This document shows, one piece after another, positions 8,850 to 16,819 of a stretch of 64,000 nucleotides of DNA. The notes under the pieces are model-generated. The model did not search any database. It saw only the letters and a list, made by a program, of their open reading frames with translations, and was not told where the DNA came from. The stretch comes from BPGX01 sp035405785 (GTDB taxonomy: Bacteria; Bacteroidota; Bacteroidia; B-17B0; Aurantibacillaceae), in NCBI GenBank assembly GCA_035405785.1, contig DAONJS010000002.1:124001-188000 (forward strand), in the 5' to 3' direction. The translations under genes were made by a program, and so were the position numbers. Within the stretch, counting starts at the first letter, position 1. Each line of letters starts with the position of its first letter.

Positions 8850-9749
8850 TTATTTTTTGGTATTAACTAAATAAATGCCTAATAATACAAAACATCCCGC
8901 AACTATCTTGGTAACATTTAAACTATCTTTTCCTAAACTAACTGCAAATAAGGTTGCTAAAAATGGTTGTAAATAAATATACATGCTCACCACAGATGTG
9001 CTTAATAATTTTAATCCATAAGTATTTAATAGGTATGCAATAAATGTTGTAGCCACTACTACAAAACTAATAGCCCCATAAATAGATAATGGTATTTGAT
9101 GCCAGTTTTCTTTTGAAAGAAAATACATTCCTGCGGGCAAAAGCACCACACTACCCCACAAAAACATCCATTTCATTACTCCAACAGTGTGGTATTTTTG
9201 TAACATATTTTTTCCCTGAATTAAAAATAATGCCCAAGAAGCAGAGTTCAACAAAGTCATTACATCGCCTAACCATGTATCACTTCCAAATGATAAATTG
9301 CCTTTGAACAAAATTAAAATCAATGCCCCTAAAATGCCCATTAGTAGCCCTATCCACTGCTTCCACAAAAATACAGATTGACTTTTATTAAAAATAAAAA
9401 AACTTAACACAAAAACAATAATCGGATTTGAAATCATTATAATGGCTGAATTGATGGGCGTTGTAATACTTAATCCATAAATGAAAAAAAACTGATTGAT
9501 AATCACACCAAACAAAGATAAATAAAACATTTTCTTGACATCTTCTTTTGTAACATTTTGTTTATTAGCAGGAATAAATAAACTCAAAGTCCAGAATAAT
9601 AAAGCCGCTCCTATAATTCTCAAATATATCAATGAAACAGGATGTAAATATCTGGGCATAATATCCTTCGCAATGGAATAATTCATTGCGTAAATAATCT
9701 GTGCTGAAAGCAAAGAAATATGCCCCTTTTGTGAATCAGTTAATCTCAA
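8850..9749 (-). CDS. EamA-family (DMT superfamily) transporter
   Basis: The product has about ten hydrophobic segments arranged as two EamA repeats (roughly residues 8-142 and 155-296). This is the usual topology of drug/metabolite transporters in the inner membrane. The substrate cannot be deduced. The start is a TTG one base after the stop of the preceding SCO gene. The next ATG would remove half of the first membrane helix, so TTG with translational coupling is the better reading. Confidence 0.88.
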   Translation of the reverse strand: MRLTDSQKGHISLLSAQIIYAMNYSIAKDIMPRYLHPVSLIYLRIIGAALLFWTLSLFIPANKQNVTKEDVKKMFYLSLFGVIINQFFFIYGLSITTPINSAIIMISNPIIVFVLSFFIFNKSQSVFLWKQWIGLLMGILGALILILFKGNLSFGSDTWLGDVMTLLNSASWALFLIQGKNMLQKYHTVGVMKWMFLWGSVVLLPAGMYFLSKENWHQIPLSIYGAISFVVVATTFIAYLLNTYGLKLLSTSVVSMYIYLQPFLATLFAVSLGKDSLNVTKIVAGCFVLLGIYLVNTKK

Positions 9750-9750
9750 T

Positions 9751-10383
9751 TTACTCTTCTTGTTTTAATACTTTAATATCTGTAATAAGGCGTGAAACCT
9801 CTGCATTATCAGTGCCATCGTAATATCCACGAATGTGTCCTTTTTTATCTATCAATGCAAAATTTTGAGTATGAATAAAATCATCTGGTCCTCCATCGCC
9901 TTCTTCTGCATTCAATAAATATCCTTTTCTTGCTAACTCATATAAGTGCTTTTTATCACCTGTCAAAAACATCCATTTTCTATCAAATACACCGTGTTCT
10001 TCTGCATATCTTTTTAATACCGACACACTATCATCTTCTGGATTAACAGTATGTGAAAGTATCAATACATCATTATCATTCTTAAATTCATCATATACTC
10101 TTTTCATTTGTTTGGCCATAATGGGACAAATAGATTTACAGGTTACAAAAAAATAATCTACAACATAAATTTTTCCTTCTACATCTTTTTTAGTTACTTG
10201 TTCATTGTATTGATTGACAAATGTAAAGTTTGGAATTGTGTGTTGCGTTTTATCTGCTAATTCAACGGGTCCATAATAGGGCAACTTTCTAATAGGTTGC
10301 TTATTTTGTTTTTTGTAAAAATATAATCCTGCAATAATTCCTACTCCTAATAAGATTAATAAAGGTAACTGGATTTTTTTCAT
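9751..10383 (-). CDS. SCO1/SenC family copper-binding thioredoxin-fold protein
   Basis: An N-terminal membrane anchor (residues 5-22) is followed by a thioredoxin-like domain. The copper ligands C82 and C86 (TCKSICP) and H169 (DFIHTQNF) are visible. SCO proteins deliver copper to the CuA centre of cytochrome c oxidase or act as periplasmic thiol reductants. No oxidase genes lie in the window, so the partner is unknown. Its ATG overlaps the prmA stop by 4 bp (ATGA), implying translational coupling. Confidence 0.93.
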   Translation of the reverse strand: MKKIQLPLLILLGVGIIAGLYFYKKQNKQPIRKLPYYGPVELADKTQHTIPNFTFVNQYNEQVTKKDVEGKIYVVDYFFVTCKSICPIMAKQMKRVYDEFKNDNDVLILSHTVNPEDDSVSVLKRYAEEHGVFDRKWMFLTGDKKHLYELARKGYLLNAEEGDGGPDDFIHTQNFALIDKKGHIRGYYDGTDNAEVSRLITDIKVLKQEE

Positions 10384-11261
10384 AGTTTTGAGATTTTGAT
10401 TTCATTTTTCCTAAATGCAAATGCCATCCATTCATTTTTTTGCTTTGTTGAAATACAATCAAAACCAATAAATGATTCAATGATTTCATTTTTATACTCT
10501 GCTAAAATACCACTTACAAATAACCAACCTTTATCATTCAAAATCTCTCTGTAATCTGCATAATCACTCAAAATCACATTCTTCTGGATATTTGCAAGCA
10601 ATACATCTACTTTTTGCTTTGGAAAATTTTCTCTGTATTTTTGAATGTCTGCTTGAATGACAGTAAATTTATTCCATTCATCAGATGAAAAATTTTTCTG
10701 GATATTTTCAATTGTATTTTCTACACATATAGCATCATTATCAATAGCAATAATTTCTTTGGCTCCCAATTTTTTAGCAAGAATACCTAATACGCCCGTT
10801 CCACATCCCACATCCATCACTAATTTATCCTTAATATTGTTTTGATACTCAAATAAAAAATTACACATCATAAATGTAGTAGGATGATGGCCTGTGCCAA
10901 AACTCATTTTAGGGTCAATAAATAAAGGGTATTTAATATTTGGATTTACTTTATGAAAGGAAGCATAAATCTCACATTCATCATTAATGTGTGCTATTTC
11001 ATAATTCTTTTCCCACTCTTCATTCCAGTTTTTGGGTTCTAAAACTTTTTTCTCAATAACAATTTCTTCATCCATTTCTCTAATAAGCGGCATCCATTCT
11101 TTTTCACAATCTGCAAGCGATTCAGGAATATATGCTATACAACCATTTTCTAATTCTTCAAATCCTTCAAAATCAAAATCTGATAATATACCAATCAGTG
11201 TCTCTGAAACATCAGGTTTTTTGGATAAAATACTATACTGAATATATTTTGTGTCGTTCAT
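10380..11261 (-). CDS. prmA: Ribosomal protein L11 methyltransferase PrmA
   Basis: PrmA methylates ribosomal protein L11 using S-adenosylmethionine. The methyltransferase motif I is VMDVGCGTGVLG. The substrate-positioning segment FGTGHHPTTFMM and the LLANIQKNVI motif are also present. The N-terminal third matches the family's L11-recognition domain. The open frame begins one codon earlier with TTG, but the ATG at 11261 (MNDTKY) is the natural start. It lies 12 bp downstream of tpiA in the same operon. Confidence 0.95.
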   Translation of the reverse strand: MNDTKYIQYSILSKKPDVSETLIGILSDFDFEGFEELENGCIAYIPESLADCEKEWMPLIREMDEEIVIEKKVLEPKNWNEEWEKNYEIAHINDECEIYASFHKVNPNIKYPLFIDPKMSFGTGHHPTTFMMCNFLFEYQNNIKDKLVMDVGCGTGVLGILAKKLGAKEIIAIDNDAICVENTIENIQKNFSSDEWNKFTVIQADIQKYRENFPKQKVDVLLANIQKNVILSDYADYREILNDKGWLFVSGILAEYKNEIIESFIGFDCISTKQKNEWMAFAFRKNEIKISKL

Positions 11262-11273
11262 CAATTCTAAAAT

Positions 11274-12026
11274 TTAAGATGCGGCGTATATAATTTGTAA
11301 AAACTCCTCTCCTTTTAATGAAGCAGAACCTATTAAGCCGCCATCAATATCTGGTTGAGAAAATAATTGTGATGCGTTGCTGGCATTACAACTTCCGCCG
11401 TATAAAATAGGAATGTTGATTGCAATTTCATTATCAAGTGTGGCAATAGTTTCACGAATAAAAGAATGCATCTCTTGTGCTTGCTTGGGTGTAGCATTCA
11501 CACCAGTTCCAATAGCCCAAACGGGCTCATACGCAATGATGATGTTTTGTAATTGTTCTTTACTTAACTTCAATAAATTTTCTAATTGATTTTTCACTAC
11601 ATTAAAATGCAATCTTTCTTCTCTTTCTTTCAATTCTTCACCAATACAATAAATCACTTTCAAATTATTTTTCAAAGCAATTTGTAATTTTTGATTTAAA
11701 ATGTCTTCTGTTTCAATAAAATATTTTCTTCTTTCTGAATGGCCAATTATTACATACTCACAGCCCACCGATTTCAATATCTCTGCAGAAACTTCACCTG
11801 TATATGCCCCTTTTTCGTAATGACTGCAATTTTGTGCACCTAAATAAAATTTTTTATTTTTATCAAGTATATTACTCAATGGATGCAATAAAGGAAATGT
11901 AGGACAAATAATTTTTACAACATCATCGTAAGTATTTATTTTAGAAAGCAAAAAATTAACTAACTCTAAACCTTCATTGAGTGTTTTATTCAACTTCCAG
12001 TTTGCCGCTACAATTTTTGGACGCAT
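11274..12026 (-). CDS. tpiA: Triosephosphate isomerase
   Basis: TpiA interconverts dihydroxyacetone phosphate and glyceraldehyde 3-phosphate in glycolysis. From the ATG at 12026 the enzyme is 250 residues, the normal length. Catalytic K11 (NWKLN), the His of GHSERR and the Glu of YEPVWAIGTG are all present, as is the phosphate-binding YGGSC loop. The frame could extend 11 codons upstream to 12059, but that extension contains a -7 box (TATTTTTG at 12039-12046), so it cannot be fully transcribed from this promoter. It is the first gene of the six-gene operon ending with miaA. Confidence 0.96.
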   Translation of the reverse strand: MRPKIVAANWKLNKTLNEGLELVNFLLSKINTYDDVVKIICPTFPLLHPLSNILDKNKKFYLGAQNCSHYEKGAYTGEVSAEILKSVGCEYVIIGHSERRKYFIETEDILNQKLQIALKNNLKVIYCIGEELKEREERLHFNVVKNQLENLLKLSKEQLQNIIIAYEPVWAIGTGVNATPKQAQEMHSFIRETIATLDNEIAINIPILYGGSCNASNASQLFSQPDIDGGLIGSASLKGEEFLQIIYAAS

Positions 12027-12038
12027 TTTTTTGAGTCG

Positions 12039-12046
12039 CAAAAATA
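12039..12046 (-). promoter_or_regulatory. -7 box of tpiA operon promoter
   Basis: TATTTTTG on the minus strand, ending 12 bp before the tpiA ATG. No good -33 element was found at 21 nt. The leader would be only about 5-8 nt long. It decides the downstream tpiA start. Confidence 0.5.
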
Positions 12047-12064
12047 CATTAAATTTCACATCAC

Positions 12065-12095
12065 TTGCATAAAAAAGAATTCATCAGTATTTTCG
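12065..12095 (+). promoter_or_regulatory. Putative ybbR-coaE promoter
   Basis: TTG at 12065-12067, a 20-nt spacer and TATTTTCG at 12088-12095, one mismatch from TAnnTTTG. It is divergent from the tpiA promoter and lies 6 bp before the ATG at 12102. Confidence 0.4.
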
Positions 12096-12101
12096 CCATC
12101 A

Positions 12102-12491
12102 ATGATTAGAAAAGAAATTTTAGTTTTTATTATTTGTTTCATTGTTGCCTTTGCGTGGTGGGTTGTGCATCAACTCAATCAAACATACATTCGTGAATAT
12201 AATATCAATACTGTAATAGTAAAAGTTCCTGAAAGTTATGATCAAGATAGTATTGTGGTCAATACAAAGATTAAAGTAAAAGGTTCTGGATTAAAAATTG
12301 TTTTACTTGAAAATTATTTACCTGAAAATATTTATTTGCCTTTCAAAAAACTTAAAAAAGCAAAAAAGAAAGTTTTTACTATTCCTTATGATGCAATTTC
12401 TGAAAATGAGCAATTTCCTGTAAAACTCAAGATTTTAGAAATAACACCAGATACCATTAGAATAGAATTTAATAAAAATCAAAAAAAGTAA
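12102..12491 (+). CDS. YbbR-like domain protein
   Basis: The 129-residue product has an N-terminal membrane anchor (residues 5-22) and one extracytoplasmic YbbR-type beta domain with the sequence KIKVKGSGLKIV. YbbR/CdaR proteins in Firmicutes regulate the diadenylate cyclase CdaA. In Bacteroidota a single-domain homologue is often found beside coaE, as here with a 1-bp gap. No cyclase is present in the window, so any link to c-di-AMP is inference. Confidence 0.75.
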   Translation: MIRKEILVFIICFIVAFAWWVVHQLNQTYIREYNINTVIVKVPESYDQDSIVVNTKIKVKGSGLKIVLLENYLPENIYLPFKKLKKAKKKVFTIPYDAISENEQFPVKLKILEITPDTIRIEFNKNQKK

Positions 12492-12492
12492 A

Positions 12493-13089
12493 ATGAAAAT
12501 AATCTGCATTACAGGTGGAATGGGCTCTGGAAAATCAGTAGTTGCAAAGATTATTGAAACATTAGGTTATCCTGTTTATTATTCCGATGAAAGAGCAAAA
12601 CAATTGTATTTTGATGCAGATATAAAACCCAAAATCATTGAATTACTTGGAACACAAGCATATATTGATGATAAAACCATTAATAAAAAATACATTGCTG
12701 AAAAAATTTTTTCTGATAAATCTTTGTTAGATAAAATAAACAACATCATTCACACTGCTGTAAAAAATGACTTTCAAAAATTTCTTAATGAACATAAAGA
12801 CCAAACATTTATTTTCAAAGAAAGTGCTTTGACATTTGAAGCAGGATTAAATAATGCTTGTGATAAAATCATTTTAGTTACTGCACCAAAAGATGTGCGA
12901 ATTAAAAGAGTAATGAAAAGAGATAATTTATCTGAACAAGAAGTAATGTCCCGAATGGCTAATCAATGGGATGATGAGAAAAAAATACCTTTAGCAAATT
13001 ATGTTATCAATAATATAGAATCTGAACCACTATTACCAAAAGTTTTAGACATCATTGAAGATTTGAAGAAGCAAGAAAATATATTTTAG
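12493..13089 (+). CDS. coaE: Dephospho-CoA kinase
   Basis: CoaE phosphorylates the 3' hydroxyl of dephospho-CoA, the last step of coenzyme A synthesis. The P-loop GGMGSGKSVVA lies at residues 8-18. The DERAKQLY substrate segment, the TAPKDVRIKRVMKRD lid region and the C-terminal NYVINN motif are all in the expected order. At 198 residues the length is typical. It is co-directional with the ybbR-like gene, 1 bp away, and convergent with the TPR gene downstream. Confidence 0.95.
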   Translation: MKIICITGGMGSGKSVVAKIIETLGYPVYYSDERAKQLYFDADIKPKIIELLGTQAYIDDKTINKKYIAEKIFSDKSLLDKINNIIHTAVKNDFQKFLNEHKDQTFIFKESALTFEAGLNNACDKIILVTAPKDVRIKRVMKRDNLSEQEVMSRMANQWDDEKKIPLANYVINNIESEPLLPKVLDIIEDLKKQENIF

Positions 13090-13168
13090 TATAAAATCTT
13101 CTTGAAGTTCTTTTTATTCCTTACTAAAAAGATGAACTAAATTATTTCCAACTATCTAAAAAACCTCA

Positions 13169-14419
13169 CTATTTCCCAAGCATTTTATTCTTGTAAATTT
13201 CTGCATTTTTGGTATCACCAATCAATGAATATACTTTATACAAAGCCGTAATTACGCCATTATCAGATGGTTTAATACTTTCTGCTTCTTTCAAATAAGG
13301 TAATCCCATTTGAGTATATTCTTTTCTTTTATCTTCCACACCTTTTTGTTTTTGAGATAAATCTGTAATCTTAAATTCTTTCATTTTTTTATTGTAATAA
13401 AATAAACCATAATTTGTGTAATATGCACCTATATTGTAAGTAAGTGTAAACAAATTTTCTGCATCCAATGAACTTTTATATCTATAACTTTTCATATAAT
13501 TATTGATGGCTTTTTGAAAAAACATTTCTGTGCTATCATTGTAGTTTTTAGCATTCATTCTTTGATTAGCAATGTTATCATATAAATTTCCAAGCGTTAA
13601 TAATAATAAAGCATTAGTGCTATCAGTAGATATTATTTTTTCTAAATTATCAATGGCTTTATTGTAATGACGAGTATTGATAAAATAATCTGTTTGTAAA
13701 TTCAGTAAATTAACATCATCAGGATATTTTTCTCTTCCTTTTTGTAAAACTTTCACTAAATTACTCGTGTCTTTTTTATGCTGATAATAATTATATAACA
13801 ATTGATAAACTTTGATATTATCAAGATTATTTTCAATCATCTGTTTACTTAATGATTCTACTTTATCTGGTAAATCTGCTTTGTAAGCACACACAAAAGC
13901 ATTGAAAATTCCAGAAGTATCAGTGCTTCCTAAAATCTTTTTTTGTATATCATGATGAGATAAAAACAATTCACAAGCGTCTTTGTAATTTTTTTCATTA
14001 TAAAGTTTTACAGCCATTTGATTAGAAGTATTTAGTAAAAATATACCGTGATTTTGCACTTCTGGTGTAGAGGCAACTTTAGGATGTTTGTCTTTTAGTT
14101 GCAAAAATGCATCTTTTGCAGAATAAAAATAGTTAAGATAAGGAACAGTATTATCAGGATTATTTTGATAGTATTTGTAAAGTTCAAAATAAATTTGAGA
14201 ATAGTAGGTTAATGCTTTTGGGTCATCTTTTGTTTCAGGATTTTGAATGGCTTGGTCAATACTTTCTTTGGCTTTCAAAAGATATTTAATATCGGGCTTA
14301 TCATTCAATGTGCTTTGATAATCTGATAAAGCACGCCATGCAGCATTGACATTTTTCTTTTGAGAATGAGCATTCAAAAAAACACCAGCAATCAATATTA
14401 CAACTAATGAAATTCTCAT
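13169..14419 (-). CDS. Secreted tetratricopeptide-repeat protein
   Basis: From the ATG at 14419 the product is 416 residues with a signal peptide (MRISLVVILIAGVFLNAHSQ). Several TPR-like helical pairs follow, the clearest around residues 205-290 of the mature region (NLLNLQTDYFINTRHYNKAI, LLLTLGNLYDNIA). TPR proteins of this type scaffold periplasmic complexes; no partner can be named. The open frame continues 40 codons further upstream to 14539, but that part is a translation of repeat DNA and of a TATATTTG -7 box. It was therefore excluded. Confidence 0.85.
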   Translation of the reverse strand: MRISLVVILIAGVFLNAHSQKKNVNAAWRALSDYQSTLNDKPDIKYLLKAKESIDQAIQNPETKDDPKALTYYSQIYFELYKYYQNNPDNTVPYLNYFYSAKDAFLQLKDKHPKVASTPEVQNHGIFLLNTSNQMAVKLYNEKNYKDACELFLSHHDIQKKILGSTDTSGIFNAFVCAYKADLPDKVESLSKQMIENNLDNIKVYQLLYNYYQHKKDTSNLVKVLQKGREKYPDDVNLLNLQTDYFINTRHYNKAIDNLEKIISTDSTNALLLLTLGNLYDNIANQRMNAKNYNDSTEMFFQKAINNYMKSYRYKSSLDAENLFTLTYNIGAYYTNYGLFYYNKKMKEFKITDLSQKQKGVEDKRKEYTQMGLPYLKEAESIKPSDNGVITALYKVYSLIGDTKNAEIYKNKMLGK

Positions 14420-14433
14420 AAATAATTTTTGGG

Positions 14434-14441
14434 CAAATATA
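14434..14441 (-). promoter_or_regulatory. -7 box TATATTTG upstream of TPR gene
   Basis: A perfect TAnnTTTG match on the minus strand, ending 14 bp before the chosen ATG. No -33 box is seen at 21 nt, where tandem repeat DNA begins. Confidence 0.5.
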
Positions 14442-14450
14442 CGATTATAG

Positions 14451-14484
14451 TTTTGAGTTTTTAGTTTTGAGTTTTTAGTTTTGA
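14451..14484. repeat. AGTTTTGAGTTTTT tandem array
   Basis: Alternating AGTTTTGA and GTTTTTA units repeated in tandem. Arrays of the same words occur at 28466-28507, 48018-48038 and, shorter, at 15484-15500. It directly abuts the double-hairpin repeat. Confidence 0.65.
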
Positions 14485-14538
14485 GTGCCGACGCTTGCGG
14501 TCGGCATGCTGACAAACTGCAAAGCAGTTTCGTCAGCA
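14485..14538. repeat. Double-hairpin repeat, copy 1
   Basis: Two adjacent stems. GCCGAC (14487-14492) pairs with GTCGGC (14500-14505) around a 7-nt loop. After a 2-nt AT spacer, GCTGAC (14508-14513) pairs with GTCAGC (14532-14537) around an 18-nt loop that is itself a hairpin (AAACTGC/GCAGTTT). Copies 2 and 3 (25045-25100, 43037-43093) have the same two stems in the opposite order. Confidence 0.8.
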
Positions 14539-14544
14539 TTTTTA

Positions 14545-14572
14545 GTAGGGGTCGTATTGCATTACGCCCTAC
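14545..14572. repeat. GTAGGGGCGTAT-family hairpin repeat, copy 2
   Basis: GTAGGGGTCGTAT followed by TGC and ATTACGCCCTAC. The ends GTAGGG/CCCTAC pair over 6 bp. It lies 6 bp from the double-hairpin element. Confidence 0.6.
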
Positions 14573-14610
14573 GTTTTATTATATTGAAATTAGCGGAATT
14601 TGTGACAAAA

Positions 14611-14669
14611 AATTGAGAATTGAGAATTGAAAATTGAACATTGAGAATTGAACATTTAATATTGAGCAA
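14611..14669. repeat. TTGAGAA tandem array
   Basis: About eight degenerate copies of a 7-8-bp unit such as TTGAGAA, TTGAAAA and TTGAACA, ending just before the response-regulator stop codon at 14677. Confidence 0.6.
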
Positions 14670-14676
14670 TAAAAAA

Positions 14677-15348
14677 CTAATACTCCAATTTGTATCCTAA
14701 TCCTTTTACAGTTTTAATATAATCTTCACCAATTTTTTCACGAATTTTACGAATATGCACATCAATAGTTCTTTCGCCTACAATCACATCTTCTCCCCAT
14801 ACTTTTTCTAAAATAATTTCTCTTGAAAAAACTTTACCCGGTTTACTGGCTAACAATTCCAGCAACATAAATTCTTTTTTAGGTAATTCCAGCACTTCAC
14901 CATTTTTAATAACCTGATGCTTTTCTTTATCAATTTTGATATTTCCAAATTCAATGATAGTATTTGTTTCAGTAGTTTGTGCCCTTCTGAGCAATGCCTT
15001 TATCCGAGAAATAAACAATTTGGGCTTGATAGGTTTAGTAATATAATCATCTGCTCCATTTTCAAAACCTGCTATTTGAGAATAATCTTCACTTCTTGCA
15101 GTTAAAAAAACTATCAATTTATCTTTTGTTTCGGGCAATTCTCTTAATTCCTTACAAGTTTCCATACCATCCATTACTGGCATCATAATATCTAACACAA
15201 TCAAATCGGGATTTTCTTTTTTGGCTAATTTCAAAGCATCTGCACCATTCGTTGCAGTAATCACTTCATAACCTTCTTTCTTAAGATTGTAAGACAAAAA
15301 TTGTAGTATATCTTCTTCATCATCGGCGATTAATATTTTCACAGCCAT
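14677..15348 (-). CDS. OmpR/PhoB-family response regulator
   Basis: A receiver domain (residues 1-120) with acidic pocket D9/D10, phospho-acceptor D53 (VLDIMMPVMDG) and the conserved KP after YIT. A winged-helix DNA-binding domain follows (residues 130-223), with EVLELPKKEFMLLELL, the recognition region ERTIDVHIRKIREKIG and the C-terminal VKGLGYKLE. This is a transcription regulator activated by a sensor kinase, but no histidine kinase gene lies nearby, so it is an orphan in this window. A -7 box TACCTTTG (15363-15370) lies 14 bp upstream of the ATG. Confidence 0.93.
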   Translation of the reverse strand: MAVKILIADDEEDILQFLSYNLKKEGYEVITATNGADALKLAKKENPDLIVLDIMMPVMDGMETCKELRELPETKDKLIVFLTARSEDYSQIAGFENGADDYITKPIKPKLFISRIKALLRRAQTTETNTIIEFGNIKIDKEKHQVIKNGEVLELPKKEFMLLELLASKPGKVFSREIILEKVWGEDVIVGERTIDVHIRKIREKIGEDYIKTVKGLGYKLEY

Positions 15349-15362
15349 ATTAAAATTTTTGA

Positions 15363-15370
15363 CAAAGGTA
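15363..15370 (-). promoter_or_regulatory. -7 box TACCTTTG of response-regulator gene
   Basis: A perfect TAnnTTTG on the minus strand, ending 14 bp before the ATG. No clear -33 box was found. Confidence 0.45.
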
Positions 15371-15506
15371 AGGGGTTTATATGAAATTCAGGTTATTTTA
15401 ATGTAAAGAAATTATTAAGTTTTTGATAAATCCAAAACTATTACTAATTCTTTACCATTGAGACGCAGAGTTTAATAATTTTATAGTTTTTAGTTTTTAT
15501 TTTATC

Positions 15507-15634
15507 GTCATTGCGAGGACGATAGTCCGAAGCAATCTTGTCATTGTTATGCGTACTAATACTTTTGAGATTGCTTCGCTATGCTCGCAATGACGGAGTT
15601 AAATTTGAGATTACTTCGCTTCGCTCGTAATGAC
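15507..15634. repeat. GTCATTGCGAGG-family palindrome, copy 2, plus an extra half copy
   Basis: The full palindrome runs from GTCATTGCGAGG at 15507 to CTCGCAATGACG at 15595. It is followed by a second right-hand half (GAGATTACTTCGCTTCGC ... TAATGACAG, 15607-15634). It fills most of the 345-bp gap between the response regulator and asd; nothing else was seen there. Confidence 0.8.
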
Positions 15635-15693
15635 AGTAAAACTAAAAACTATTGAAATTTTATGCGTCAATGCGATTTATTAGACATTATTTT

Positions 15694-16683
15694 TCAAAAA
15701 AATTTCTTCAAAATGTATTGAGCAATTTGCACTGCATTGGTAGCCGCTCCTTTTCTCAAATTATCTGCTACAATAAATAAATTCAAACCTTTTGGATTTG
15801 AAAAATCTTTTCTAATTCTTCCCACAAATACTTCATTTTTCTTATGTGCAAATAATGGCATTGGATAAACTGCATTTTTAATATCATCCTGCACTACTAC
15901 ACCGCTTGTATTATTTAATAATTCTTTCACTTTTTCTTCTGTAAAATCTTTTTCAAATTCTACATACACACTTTCACTATGTCCTCCAATTACAGGAACT
16001 CTAACACAAGTAGCATTTACATTGATTGTATAATCATTCAAAATTTTTCTTGTTTCATTATGCATTTTCATTTCTTCTTTTGTAAAAGCATTATCAACAA
16101 ACACATCAATTTGTGGTATTAAATTTAAATCAATTGGGTACGGATAGGCAGGATTTTCGGGCTTTTTACCTTCTCTTTCTGAAAATAACTGTTCTACTGC
16201 TTTAGCACCAGTGCCTGTTACTGCCTGATAAGTTGAAACAATAATTTTTTTAATCTTAAATTGTTGATGCAAAGGATTTAAAACCATTAACATTTGAATG
16301 GTTGAACAATTAGGATTAGCAATAATTTTATCTTCTTTTTTCAAAACATCTCCATTAATTTCAGGAATTACCAAAGGTTTATCGGCATCCATTCTGAATG
16401 CAGATGAATTGTCAATTACATAAGTTCCTTTTTCAGCAAATGATTGAGCATATTTTAATGATGTTTGACTTCCTGCTGAAAATAAAGCAAAATCTGGTTT
16501 TTGTTCAATGGCATCCTGCACAGAAACTACATTGTATTCTTTTTGACGAAAAAGAATTTTTTTTCCAACAGATTTTTCAGAGGCCACAGGAATAAAATGA
16601 GAAACGGGAAAATTAAATTCTTCTAACACTCTCAACATTTCCTGACCTACTAAACCTGTTGCACCAACTACGGCTACTTTCAT
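15694..16683 (-). CDS. asd: Aspartate-semialdehyde dehydrogenase
   Basis: Asd reduces aspartyl phosphate to the semialdehyde, the branch point to lysine/diaminopimelate, threonine and methionine. From the ATG at 16683 the protein is 329 residues. The NADP-binding GATGLVGQEM lies at residues 8-17, the catalytic C126 is in NPNCSTIQ and H235 in GGHSESVY. A 21-codon upstream extension to 16746 would cover a -7 box (TATTTTTG, 16697-16704) and was rejected. The gene appears monocistronic. Confidence 0.95.
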   Translation of the reverse strand: MKVAVVGATGLVGQEMLRVLEEFNFPVSHFIPVASEKSVGKKILFRQKEYNVVSVQDAIEQKPDFALFSAGSQTSLKYAQSFAEKGTYVIDNSSAFRMDADKPLVIPEINGDVLKKEDKIIANPNCSTIQMLMVLNPLHQQFKIKKIIVSTYQAVTGTGAKAVEQLFSEREGKKPENPAYPYPIDLNLIPQIDVFVDNAFTKEEMKMHNETRKILNDYTINVNATCVRVPVIGGHSESVYVEFEKDFTEEKVKELLNNTSGVVVQDDIKNAVYPMPLFAHKKNEVFVGRIRKDFSNPKGLNLFIVADNLRKGAATNAVQIAQYILKKFF

Positions 16684-16696
16684 ATTTTTTTGCGAG

Positions 16697-16704
16697 CAAA
16701 AATA
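16697..16704 (-). promoter_or_regulatory. -7 box TATTTTTG of asd
   Basis: A TAnnTTTG match on the minus strand, ending 13 bp before the asd ATG. It implies an ultrashort leader. No -33 was identified. Confidence 0.45.
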
Positions 16705-16819
16705 CAGTAAAAAATATGTATGCGGAAATATAAAAAATAAAGACAAAAATTGAGATGAACAATGCTGTTACTATTCCGCTTTATTTAGAGTTGTAATTTA
16801 GAAATATCAAAAAAATTAA

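Noticed and set aside
14420..14539. 40-codon N-terminal extension of the TPR protein
   Set aside because: It translates tandem repeats and the double-hairpin element and crosses a TATATTTG promoter box. The downstream ATG starts a proper signal peptide.
16684..16746. Upstream extension of asd
   Set aside because: It contains the -7 box, and the Asd family starts with the nucleotide-binding segment directly at the downstream ATG.
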